64,000 nucleotides of DNA, taken from positions 372,001-436,000 of the forward strand of contig NZ_JAJVKW010000006.1 in NCBI RefSeq assembly GCF_024198255.1. Direction: 5' to 3'. The notes under the pieces were generated by a model. The model worked only from the letters and a program-made list of their open reading frames with translations, did not search any database and was not told the origin of the DNA. Origin of the DNA: Myxococcus guangdongensis. Lineage in GTDB: Bacteria; Myxococcota; Myxococcia; Myxococcales; Myxococcaceae. Positions 24,860-31,992 of this stretch are shown in pieces. Numbering within the stretch: position 1 is the stretch's first letter; every line of letters begins with the position of its first letter. The position numbers and the translations under genes were made by a program.

Positions 24860-26485
24860 TCAGTGGTACCAGTCGCCGATTTGTTGGAGGAACAGCATCC
24901 CGAACTCGATGAACTTGGCCTGGTCCGTCCCGCAGTCATTCAAGCGCTGACAGATCTGCCGCTTGAGGTCCAGCGGCTGTCCGGTGAGGTTGTACTTGCG
25001 CCAGACGCAATCCAGGTTCTGCTCGTTGAACGGTTGGTCGAACAGGCCACGGGGGCCGATGGGCGTCGCCTGCTTCGAGACGATGAACTTGGCGCCGACG
25101 CCACAGAAGTCCGTCAGGACCTGGATGCGCAACGGCTTTCGTTCCTTGGGCAGCCGCCCGGCCTGCATCTCATCGAAGAGCCATAGGAGCCTTCGCAGCC
25201 TCGCGCACTGGATGGACTGCTCGACGGTCAAGGCCTGTCGTGTCTCAATCCATTCTCCGAGCGTGTCGAGCTGGATGGGCATGTCCTGCGGATAGGCTTC
25301 GACGCCCGGCGCGAGCGTGACAATCTTCCCCGCCAACTTCCCGCTGTACATCATCTGGAGGAGTCCCGGGAAATGCAGGCCGTAGCGGACCTCCAGCAGC
25401 TCGGACGTATCGGGGGAGTCCGGGCTCCCGCCATAGACGACGCTCGAGAGCAGGGTCTTGTTCTCGTTCCAGGCCTTGTCGTACGCATCCTTGGGCGCGG
25501 CCGAGCCGTTGAAGAGGGCCACCTGGTAGATGCTGGGCCGCTGGCACGACTTCAGGAATCGGCTGACGACCCGCTCGACGGCCCTCCAGCGCTCCAGCAC
25601 CTGGTCCTTCTCGAGCTGAAGGGTGTTGGGATTGAAGGCGAGGTTCGTGTCCTTCATCTCGATCTCCAGCCGGAGCTGTCGCTCTCCGCCCAGGTTCAGC
25701 GAGTGGTGCGCGAGGTACGCCTCGACAATCTGGAGCCAGCGGTCGAGGGTCAGGAGCCGGGGCGGCAGGTTGCCTGAGTGCACGTCCTTGACCTTCACGC
25801 CACTCAGGGGCGGAGCCACGTTCCGGGTCTGCTCCTGATTGAGCAGGGCTTCGATGTTCTGGGTGTGCGTGACGATGGGAATCGCGTCCTGACTGAACCA
25901 GACATCACACTCGACGCCGCTCAGCTCCTTGTTCCTCCAGGCATCGAGCGCTTTCACGAGCGCGGCCTCGCTGTTCTCGTTCTCGTGCTGGTAGTAGAAG
26001 ACGCTGTCGAAGGCCTGCCGCTCGAAGACCTTGCGGACCTTCTCGAAGGTCGCCCCGTCTCCTCGGTGCGCGATGACGACGACCTTGGAGCGCAGGTTGC
26101 GCTTCTTCCACTGCGCGGTGAGGCTGTCACCGAGCCGCTGGGTGATGTCATCGTCCGGATGGGCCGCGCTCAGCGCCGTGTAGATTTGATTGTTGAGATA
26201 GAACTGCTGCTCATTGGGCTTCGTCGCGCTACACCACTGACTCAACAGCGAGAAGCACCCGAGGATGGTCTGGTCGATCGATGCGGCGATGGCGGTGGCA
26301 TTCGGGAACTGCGCCACCTCGCCCCGCTTGAGCCGACCACTGATGCGGTTCAGCTTGCGCAGCTCCCGGTTGGCCAGCAGGGTGCTCGCCACCCCGGTCC
26401 GCCACTGATTGTCGAGCGAGGCCCAGAGCGTCGGGTTCTCCGCGATCTTCACATCGAGCTTCAATGGGTCCCACACGTCGGCCAC
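24860..26485 (-). CDS. glycerophosphodiester phosphodiesterase (GDPD)-family protein with N- and C-terminal extensions
   Basis: A 541-residue protein. GTG 26485 is used because AAAGGGGTG lies just before it; an upstream ATG (26587) has no such site. The GDPD core starts at about residue 136 with VVVIAHRGDG (H140-R141). It continues with NENSEAALVKALDAW and VECDVWFSQD (E192 and D194) and PIVTHTQN (H207), so the general acid/base His residues and the metal acids are in place. GDPDs hydrolyse glycerophosphodiesters to glycerol-3-phosphate and an alcohol. No signal peptide is seen, so it is probably cytoplasmic. Both the 130-residue N-terminal helical region and the long C-terminal half (about 330 residues) are larger than in standard GDPDs (about 250-300 residues). 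The gene is somewhat lower in GC than its neighbours. Confidence 0.75.
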   Translation of the reverse strand: MADVWDPLKLDVKIAENPTLWASLDNQWRTGVASTLLANRELRKLNRISGRLKRGEVAQFPNATAIAASIDQTILGCFSLLSQWCSATKPNEQQFYLNNQIYTALSAAHPDDDITQRLGDSLTAQWKKRNLRSKVVVIAHRGDGATFEKVRKVFERQAFDSVFYYQHENENSEAALVKALDAWRNKELSGVECDVWFSQDAIPIVTHTQNIEALLNQEQTRNVAPPLSGVKVKDVHSGNLPPRLLTLDRWLQIVEAYLAHHSLNLGGERQLRLEIEMKDTNLAFNPNTLQLEKDQVLERWRAVERVVSRFLKSCQRPSIYQVALFNGSAAPKDAYDKAWNENKTLLSSVVYGGSPDSPDTSELLEVRYGLHFPGLLQMMYSGKLAGKIVTLAPGVEAYPQDMPIQLDTLGEWIETRQALTVEQSIQCARLRRLLWLFDEMQAGRLPKERKPLRIQVLTDFCGVGAKFIVSKQATPIGPRGLFDQPFNEQNLDCVWRKYNLTGQPLDLKRQICQRLNDCGTDQAKFIEFGMLFLQQIGDWYH

Positions 26486-26957
26486 CGGCGCACCCCTTTC
26501 GTTCGCAGATTGAGCGCGTGGGTGCAAGCAATGCGCCACGCGACAGTCCGACGGGCTCGCCTGAATGGGCCCCTCGGCAGCGTGCACGAGGGACGCAATG
26601 GCCTGTGGGAGCGTTCAGCCGGGACGCGCTACAGGACGCGGTCGACGCTGCCCCAGGTGCGGAGGCCGCGCCAGTGCCTGAATCTTCGTGAGGGTTTGGG
26701 CGTGGTTTGACATTGCGGGCTTGTCTGTTTTGGCTGTGTGGCCGGCGGGAATCCGGGCCTGCGCTCCCGTCTGCTGACGAAGGGTGGGACTCGGACCCAG
26801 CCGTACACGCTGGGCTCACTCCGTGAGGTCCAGGACGTGAGCGACCTGCTGGACCTGCGTGCGAGCGGGGCCCAGGGGTCGTCGCGGGGCGTACCCCTGG
26901 GCGGCCTGGGCGGGGCACCTCCTTCGTCCACTGAAGGAGGCGCCGGGACGACGGACT
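26486..26957. other. 472-bp non-coding stretch upstream of GDPD gene
   Basis: It should contain the GDPD promoter (minus strand) and the 3' trailer of the ALDH gene. A plus-strand frame from 26738 holds a plausible-looking stretch (TQPYTLGSLREVQDVSDLLD), but codon use then turns Gly/Ser-rich and no Shine-Dalgarno is present. I leave it unannotated, possibly a gene fragment. Two inverted repeats lie at its right end. Confidence 0.4.
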
Positions 26958-26979
26958 TCAGAAGAGGAAGTCCGTCGTC
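26947..26979. terminator. hairpin overlapping the ALDH stop codon
   Basis: Perfect 13-bp stem (GACGACGGACTTC at 26947-26959, complement at 26967-26979) with a 7-nt loop. One arm is inside the last codons of the ALDH gene, so terminator and coding sequence are shared. Confidence 0.55.
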
Positions 26980-28574
26980 AGGAAGTCCGACTCCCGCCGG
27001 GTGAGGATGGACTGGACGAGCGTGGTATTGGCCGGCGTGGTCTTCGTGGCGACGAGCGTGCGGATGGAGAACACGCGCAGCGCGTCCGCGACGGACAGCG
27101 TGCCCTCGGCGGAGTCCTTGCGGCCGTTGAAGGGGAACGTGTCGGGCCCGCGCTGGCACTGGCAGTTGAGGTTGATGCGGCCCACCTGGTTCGCGAACGC
27201 GTCGATGAACCGGCCGATGCGCGCCGGGTCCTGCCCGAACAGGCTGAGCTGCTGGCCGAACTGGGACTCCACCACCAGCTGGATGACCTCCTCGTCCCGG
27301 TCGAACACCATCACCGGCACCACCGGCCCGAACTGCTCCTCGCTCGACAGCCGCATGTCCTTCGTCACCGGGTACACCACCGCGGGCGTGAAGAACGAGT
27401 GCGAGGACTGGCCCCCGGTGGCGTTCACCACGCTGGCGCCCTTGGACACGGCGTCGTCCACCAGGCCCCGCAGGTAGTCCGCCTTGCCGGGCTCCGGCAG
27501 GGGCGTGATGGCCACGCCCGGCTCCCACGGCATGCCGGGCTTCAGCGCGTCCACCGCGGCGGTGAGCTTCTTCAGGAACACGTCCGCGATGCTCCGGTGC
27601 ACCACGAGCAGCTTGAGCGCCGTGCAGCGCTGGCCGTTGAAGGAGAGCGCGCCGGTGATGCACTCCTTCACCGCGTTCTCCAGGTCCGCGTCCTCCAGGA
27701 TGATGGCCGGGTTCTTCGCGTCCAGCCCGAGCACCGACTTGAGTCGATGCGGCCGCGGGTGCATCCGCTTGAGCTCGCTGGCGCCCCGGTTGGTGCCGAT
27801 GAAGGCGAACAAGTCCACCTGCCCGCTCTCCATCAGCGCGCCCACCGTCTCCCGGCCCTTGCCGTAGATGATGTTGATGACGCCCGGCGGGAAGCAGTCG
27901 CGGAAGGCCTCCAGCAGCGGCCGGATGAGCAGCACGCCGAACTTCGCCGGCTTGAAGACCACCGTGTTGCCCATCAGCAGCGCGGGGAACAGCGTGCTGA
28001 ACGTCTCGTTGAGCGGGTAGTTGTAGGGCCCCATGCACAGCGCCACCCCCATGGGGGCCCGGCGAATCTGCGCCATGATGCCCTGCTCCTGCACGAAGCG
28101 GGACGAGGTGCGGTCCAGCTCCTTCAGCGCGCGCACCGTCTCCACGATGAGGTCGACGGTGCGGTCGAACTCCTTCTCCGAGTCCGGCTGCGTCTTGCCA
28201 ATCTCCCACATCAACAGGTTGACCACCGTGGAGCGCTGGGCGCGCATGGCCACGAGGAAGCGCTCCACCGCTTCGATTCGCTCCGCCACCTTCATCGTCG
28301 GCCAGACGCCCCGGCCCGAGTCGTACGCCTTCACCGCCGCGGCGAGCGCCGCGAGCGACTCCTTCGAGGTGAGCTGCGGCGTGGCTCCGAGCACGCGCTG
28401 CTGGAGCCCCTCGGGCGTGCGGAGGAAGACGGGGCTGCGCACGGGGCTGAGGTCTCCCTCCCAGCGCTTGAGCTCGCCACCCACCAGGTACTCGCGCTGC
28501 TCGAGATAGGTCGGGAGCCGCACGCTGGAGGGGAGCTGCGCTTCGGTCGGGAAGAGGTCGGCGAGTGGCGTCAT
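26958..28574 (-). CDS. aldehyde dehydrogenase, NADP-dependent GAPDH (GapN)-like
   Basis: A 538-residue ALDH-superfamily enzyme starting at ATG 28574. Catalytic Cys317 lies in FNGQRCTALK, the exact context of non-phosphorylating glyceraldehyde-3-phosphate dehydrogenases (GapN). The oxyanion Asn is in GPYNYPLNE (N185), the cofactor-binding Lys in VVFKPAKFG, and the FIGTNRGASEL turn follows. Known GapN enzymes oxidise glyceraldehyde-3-phosphate directly to 3-phosphoglycerate with NADP, supplying NADPH while bypassing ATP formation. One oddity: the usual LELGGK segment that carries the general-base Glu reads VLGLDAKNP here, so the acid is shifted or replaced. This seems a subfamily trait, but activity should be judged with that in mind. 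The length is slightly above the usual 475-500. Confidence 0.85.
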   Translation of the reverse strand: MTPLADLFPTEAQLPSSVRLPTYLEQREYLVGGELKRWEGDLSPVRSPVFLRTPEGLQQRVLGATPQLTSKESLAALAAAVKAYDSGRGVWPTMKVAERIEAVERFLVAMRAQRSTVVNLLMWEIGKTQPDSEKEFDRTVDLIVETVRALKELDRTSSRFVQEQGIMAQIRRAPMGVALCMGPYNYPLNETFSTLFPALLMGNTVVFKPAKFGVLLIRPLLEAFRDCFPPGVINIIYGKGRETVGALMESGQVDLFAFIGTNRGASELKRMHPRPHRLKSVLGLDAKNPAIILEDADLENAVKECITGALSFNGQRCTALKLLVVHRSIADVFLKKLTAAVDALKPGMPWEPGVAITPLPEPGKADYLRGLVDDAVSKGASVVNATGGQSSHSFFTPAVVYPVTKDMRLSSEEQFGPVVPVMVFDRDEEVIQLVVESQFGQQLSLFGQDPARIGRFIDAFANQVGRINLNCQCQRGPDTFPFNGRKDSAEGTLSVADALRVFSIRTLVATKTTPANTTLVQSILTRRESDFLTTDFLF

Positions 28575-28874
28575 GGCGGCCTTCTTAACGAGGGTCCTCC
28601 CTCCTGGCACCTCTTCCCGTGGCCGCGCCGGACGTCCGGAACCGGCAGTGGGACCGGCCAGTCGACCCACCCGGGAGGAGTACCTCGCCGCCCATGCGCG
28701 GACCCGGGACGAGCCCCACCGTCAAACCGGGAGACGCGACGTGGGGGCGCGTGAGCGGGGCGAGGGGCCGCTGACGAGAACGTCGCGCGTGACGAAGGCG
28801 TGGGGCACGCGGCAGGTCATGCGGCGGCCCGGGGCGTCACCGTCCGCGTCCGTCGGCCGGAAAGGAGTCGAGCC
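28575..28874. promoter_or_regulatory. 300-bp divergent promoter region
   Basis: It lies between the divergent GapN-like ALDH and histidine-kinase genes. No convincing -35/-10 pair, sigma-54 site or operator can be picked by eye. The only clear element is the GGAAAGGAG ribosome-binding site at its right end. Confidence 0.35.
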
Positions 28875-31262
28875 TTGGCGCTCGAGGAGGATGTCTCCCC
28901 CTCGTTGGGAGGCTTGCTGGCGCGGTGGGGGCCCGTCCTGCGGACGCGCCATGGGCTCCGGCTGGAGCAGTCCGGGCTCGGCCGCAGCGGACTGGAGGAT
29001 GCGCTGCCCGTGCTCCTGGAGGCGCTCGTCCGGGCGCTCGATGACGGCGCGCTGCCTCCCTTGCCCGAGGTGCTCAGGGACTTGCGCGTCGGGCAGGCGG
29101 AGCGCTGGCATGCCCGCCCGGGCCTGGAGCCCCGCCTGCTCGTCCAGGAGTACGGCCTGCTGCACGACTGCCTGCTCGAGTTGATGGAGGAGGCGGGCGT
29201 GACGGCGACGTCGCGACAGCTGCGCATCCTGGCGGCGGTCTTCACCGAGGCCAGCACGGACGCGGTGGGGCGCTTGTCGTCGAGCCTGGACGCATCGAGG
29301 AGCGAGGGCTGGCTGCAGGCCATCATCGACCATGCACCTCCCGTCATCTTCGCCAAGGACGCGCAGGGGCGCTTCGTGCTGGTCAACCGGAGCTTCGAGG
29401 CGGCGATGGGGATGCCGCGCTCGAGCGTGCTCGGCAAGACGGACTTCGAAGTGCTCCCCGCCGCCGTGGCGCGACGCAACCAGGAGAACGACGAGCGCGT
29501 GCGACAGACGCTGCGGCCCTTGACGGAGGATGAGGACATCCCCGGCGTCAAGGGCATGCGCACCTGGTTTGCCATGAAGTTCCCGCTGCCCAGCGTGGGC
29601 GCCAAGGGGCCCCTCATCTGCGGCATCTCCACGGACATCACCGACGCGCGCCGCACCCACGAGGCGCTGCGGGAGAGCGAGGAGCGCTTCCGCCTGTTGA
29701 TGGACGCGGTGGAGGACTACGCCATCCTCCTGCTGGACCCGGAGGGACGCGTGGTGAGCTGGAACGTGGGCGCCGAGCGGCTCACCGGCTGGAAGGAGCA
29801 GGAGGTGCTCGGTCGGCACTACGCGCTGTTCGCGCCCGAGGAGCAGGTGGCCCAGGGCGAACCCCAGCGGCTCCTGCGCGAAGTGGCCGACGGCGGGCAC
29901 TTCCGGGGCGAGCTGCGACGGAAGCGGCGGGACGGCACGTGCTTCTGGGCGGACCTGGACATCGCGGCCGTGCGCGACGAGGCGGGCCGTCTGCGCGGGT
30001 TCGCCAACGTGGCGCGCGACATCACCGCGAAGAAGCGCAGCGAGACGGCGAGGGACTTCCTGTTGGAGGCGGGGCGGGTGCTCGCGGGCTCTTTGGATTT
30101 GGAGACCACGCTGGGCGCCTTCGCGGGCCTGGTTGTGAAGCACATCTCCGACTACTGCGTGGTGGACCTGCTGGAGGCGAGCGGCAGGCTCGTCCGACTG
30201 GAGGCGGCCGCGAGGGAGCCCGCGCGGCAGGACCTCATCCGCCAGCTCCTGGCCTTCGCTCCTCAGATGGAGGGGGACAGTCCGCTGGCGCGAGCGCTGA
30301 CGTTGGCGCAGCCCATCGTCGTGCCGGAGGTGACCTCCCGGTCGCTCGACTCGGTGTCCCGCGACGCGGCGCACCGGGCGGTGCTGGAGGCGCTGGAGCC
30401 GCGCTCCGCGGCGCTCGTGCCGGTGGTGTCGCGCGGGCGCGCGCTCGGGCTCATCCACCTGGTGTGGACGCAGCCTCAAGACTCGCTGGAGATGGAGGCC
30501 CTGGTGGAGCTGGCCCGGGGCGTGGCGGACCGCGCGGCGGTGGCCATCGAGAACGCGCGGCTGTACCGGGAGGCCCGCGACGCCGTGCGCGTGCGCGAGG
30601 ACGTGGTGGCCATCGTCAGCCATGACCTGCGCAACCCCCTGCATGCCATCCAGCTGACCGCGACGTCGTTGTTGCGCAAGGGCACCCTGCCGGAGGGCGG
30701 TGTGAAGGGCCTGGAGCGCATCATGGAGGCGACGCAGCGGGCCTCTCGCCTGATTCGAGACCTGCTGGACTTCACCCAGGCGCGCGCGGGAGAGCGCATC
30801 CCCATCCGGCCGTGCGCCATGGACCTGCACGCGCTGGCGCGCAAGGTGGTGGACGAGGTGCTGCTCGCGCACCCGCGGCGCGACATCCAGGTGGAGATCC
30901 AGGGAGATGGGAGGTTGGAGGCGGACGCGGACCGGCTGGCCCAGGTGGTCTCCAACCTGGTGGGCAACGCGCTCCAGCACAGCGCGCCGGACTCGCGTGT
31001 CCGCGTCCACCTGCGCGAGGCCGGGGACGGCGTGATCCTGGAGGTCCACAACGTGGGGACTCCCATCGCGGCCGCGCTGCTGCCCACGTTGTTCGAGCCC
31101 TATCGCCGCGGGCCGGAGGCGCGCTCCGGCCAGGGCAGCATCGGCCTGGGCCTCTACATCTCCCGGCAGATCGTCCTGGGACATGGAGGCAGCATCGAGG
31201 TGTCCTCCGACGAGCGCGGCACCTGCTTCAAGGTGTGGCTGCCGCGCCGCCGGGGGCCTTGA
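28875..31262 (+). CDS. PAS/PAS/GAF sensor histidine kinase with RsbR-like N-terminus
   Basis: A 795-residue soluble kinase. I chose the TTG at 28875 because a near-perfect GGAAAGGAG lies 8 nt upstream; the frame extends to 28800 without support. Residues 1-140 form an all-helical domain resembling the RsbR/RsbRD N-terminal sensor. Next come PAS1 (about 143-255, IIDHAPPVIFAKDAQGRF), PAS2 (about 269-385, SEERFRLLMDAVEDYAILL) and GAF (about 392-565). HisKA has phospho-acceptor His583 in SHDLRNPL, and the HATPase_c has the N-box NLVGNALQH and G2-box GLGLYISRQ. There is no membrane segment and no receiver domain. The GAF/PAS content implies cytoplasmic redox or ligand sensing. No response-regulator gene is adjacent, so it is an orphan kinase, which is common in myxobacteria. 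Confidence 0.9.
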   Translation: MALEEDVSPSLGGLLARWGPVLRTRHGLRLEQSGLGRSGLEDALPVLLEALVRALDDGALPPLPEVLRDLRVGQAERWHARPGLEPRLLVQEYGLLHDCLLELMEEAGVTATSRQLRILAAVFTEASTDAVGRLSSSLDASRSEGWLQAIIDHAPPVIFAKDAQGRFVLVNRSFEAAMGMPRSSVLGKTDFEVLPAAVARRNQENDERVRQTLRPLTEDEDIPGVKGMRTWFAMKFPLPSVGAKGPLICGISTDITDARRTHEALRESEERFRLLMDAVEDYAILLLDPEGRVVSWNVGAERLTGWKEQEVLGRHYALFAPEEQVAQGEPQRLLREVADGGHFRGELRRKRRDGTCFWADLDIAAVRDEAGRLRGFANVARDITAKKRSETARDFLLEAGRVLAGSLDLETTLGAFAGLVVKHISDYCVVDLLEASGRLVRLEAAAREPARQDLIRQLLAFAPQMEGDSPLARALTLAQPIVVPEVTSRSLDSVSRDAAHRAVLEALEPRSAALVPVVSRGRALGLIHLVWTQPQDSLEMEALVELARGVADRAAVAIENARLYREARDAVRVREDVVAIVSHDLRNPLHAIQLTATSLLRKGTLPEGGVKGLERIMEATQRASRLIRDLLDFTQARAGERIPIRPCAMDLHALARKVVDEVLLAHPRRDIQVEIQGDGRLEADADRLAQVVSNLVGNALQHSAPDSRVRVHLREAGDGVILEVHNVGTPIAAALLPTLFEPYRRGPEARSGQGSIGLGLYISRQIVLGHGGSIEVSSDERGTCFKVWLPRRRGP

Positions 31263-31303
31263 GGCCGCGATGACTGGGGTTGCCGCGTGCTCCGCGGCCG
31301 ACC

Positions 31304-31783
31304 TCATTCACACGCTTCGGTGATGGGCCGGCAGGACCGCCAGCCAGGGCAGCAGTGGTAGTTCGGGAAACAGCTCGGAGGACAGCCAGGGGGCGGCTGG
31401 CGGTAACCCTCGCCGACGACGGTGGCGAAGCCCAGCCTCGTGGTGTGGGTCGTCTCGGCGTAGAGCCGGAACTCGAAGGTATTGCCCGCGGTGATCCAGG
31501 TCGCGTCGGCACAGCCGCTGCCGCCTCGGGTGAAGAGCGTCTCGGGCTGGCCGTTCAGGCTCAGCCACACCTCCGCGGTGGAGGTGCCCGTCGTGCTCCA
31601 GCAGACGGTCGTCGTGCCGGTGTTCGTCTGGTTCAGGTTGATGCGCACCGTGGAGGGTGTCGCGGTGACGTAGCCCGCGGCCAGCTCGCTCGACAGTTGG
31701 CCCAACTCCTCGAGCTCCGACGGTTCGGCCCCCGCGCACCCCAGCACGAAGACGGAGAGCACCCACGTCAGGATTCGCTTCAT
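31304..31783 (-). CDS. small beta-rich lipoprotein
   Basis: A 159-residue protein with a lipoprotein signal (MKRILTWVLSVFVLGCAG, lipobox VLGC) and an AAGGAG Shine-Dalgarno before ATG 31783. The mature part is a Thr/Ser-rich beta domain (TATPSTVRINLNQTNTGTTT, then VCWSTTGTSTAEVW) like an immunoglobulin or FN3-type sandwich. The Cys-rich tail GCPPSCFPNYHCCPGWRSC probably contains disulfides. The ligand is unknown. It is transcribed away from the DUF4157 effector gene across a shared 209-bp region that contains a palindrome. Confidence 0.72.
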   Translation of the reverse strand: MKRILTWVLSVFVLGCAGAEPSELEELGQLSSELAAGYVTATPSTVRINLNQTNTGTTTVCWSTTGTSTAEVWLSLNGQPETLFTRGGSGCADATWITAGNTFEFRLYAETTHTTRLGFATVVGEGYRQPPPGCPPSCFPNYHCCPGWRSCRPITEACE

Positions 31784-31855
31784 GGTCAACCACTCCTTGC
31801 ATGAGGTTTGCGCGCGCGAGCCGACCACGAACCCGCGCCAGCTTTCATAAAATAG

Positions 31856-31868
31856 ACACACCGTGTGT
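31856..31868. promoter_or_regulatory. perfect palindrome in divergent promoter of lipoprotein/effector
   Basis: ACACAC and GTGTGT arms around a central C, directly next to an A/T-rich CATAAAATAG (31846-31855) that could be a -10 region in this GC-rich genome. It sits between the divergent lipoprotein and DUF4157 genes, 125 bp before the latter's start. Confidence 0.35.
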
Positions 31869-31992
31869 GAATGTAGACGTCGCGAACATTCTCGACGCCC
31901 CGCGCCGAGCAGGTGTCGATGTAGCCCACTGTCTCCCTCGGCAACGTGACGCGGCCAGGCGTACACTGTGTCTTCGAGCAAGGGGGCGCGCG

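Noticed and set aside
26738..27004. Possible small plus-strand gene
   Set aside because: The first 30 codons look natural, but no ribosome-binding site exists and the frame runs into the convergent ALDH gene and its hairpin.
26859..28754. 631-residue plus-strand frame opposite the ALDH gene
   Set aside because: Antisense shadow; the opposite strand has a complete ALDH with catalytic residues.
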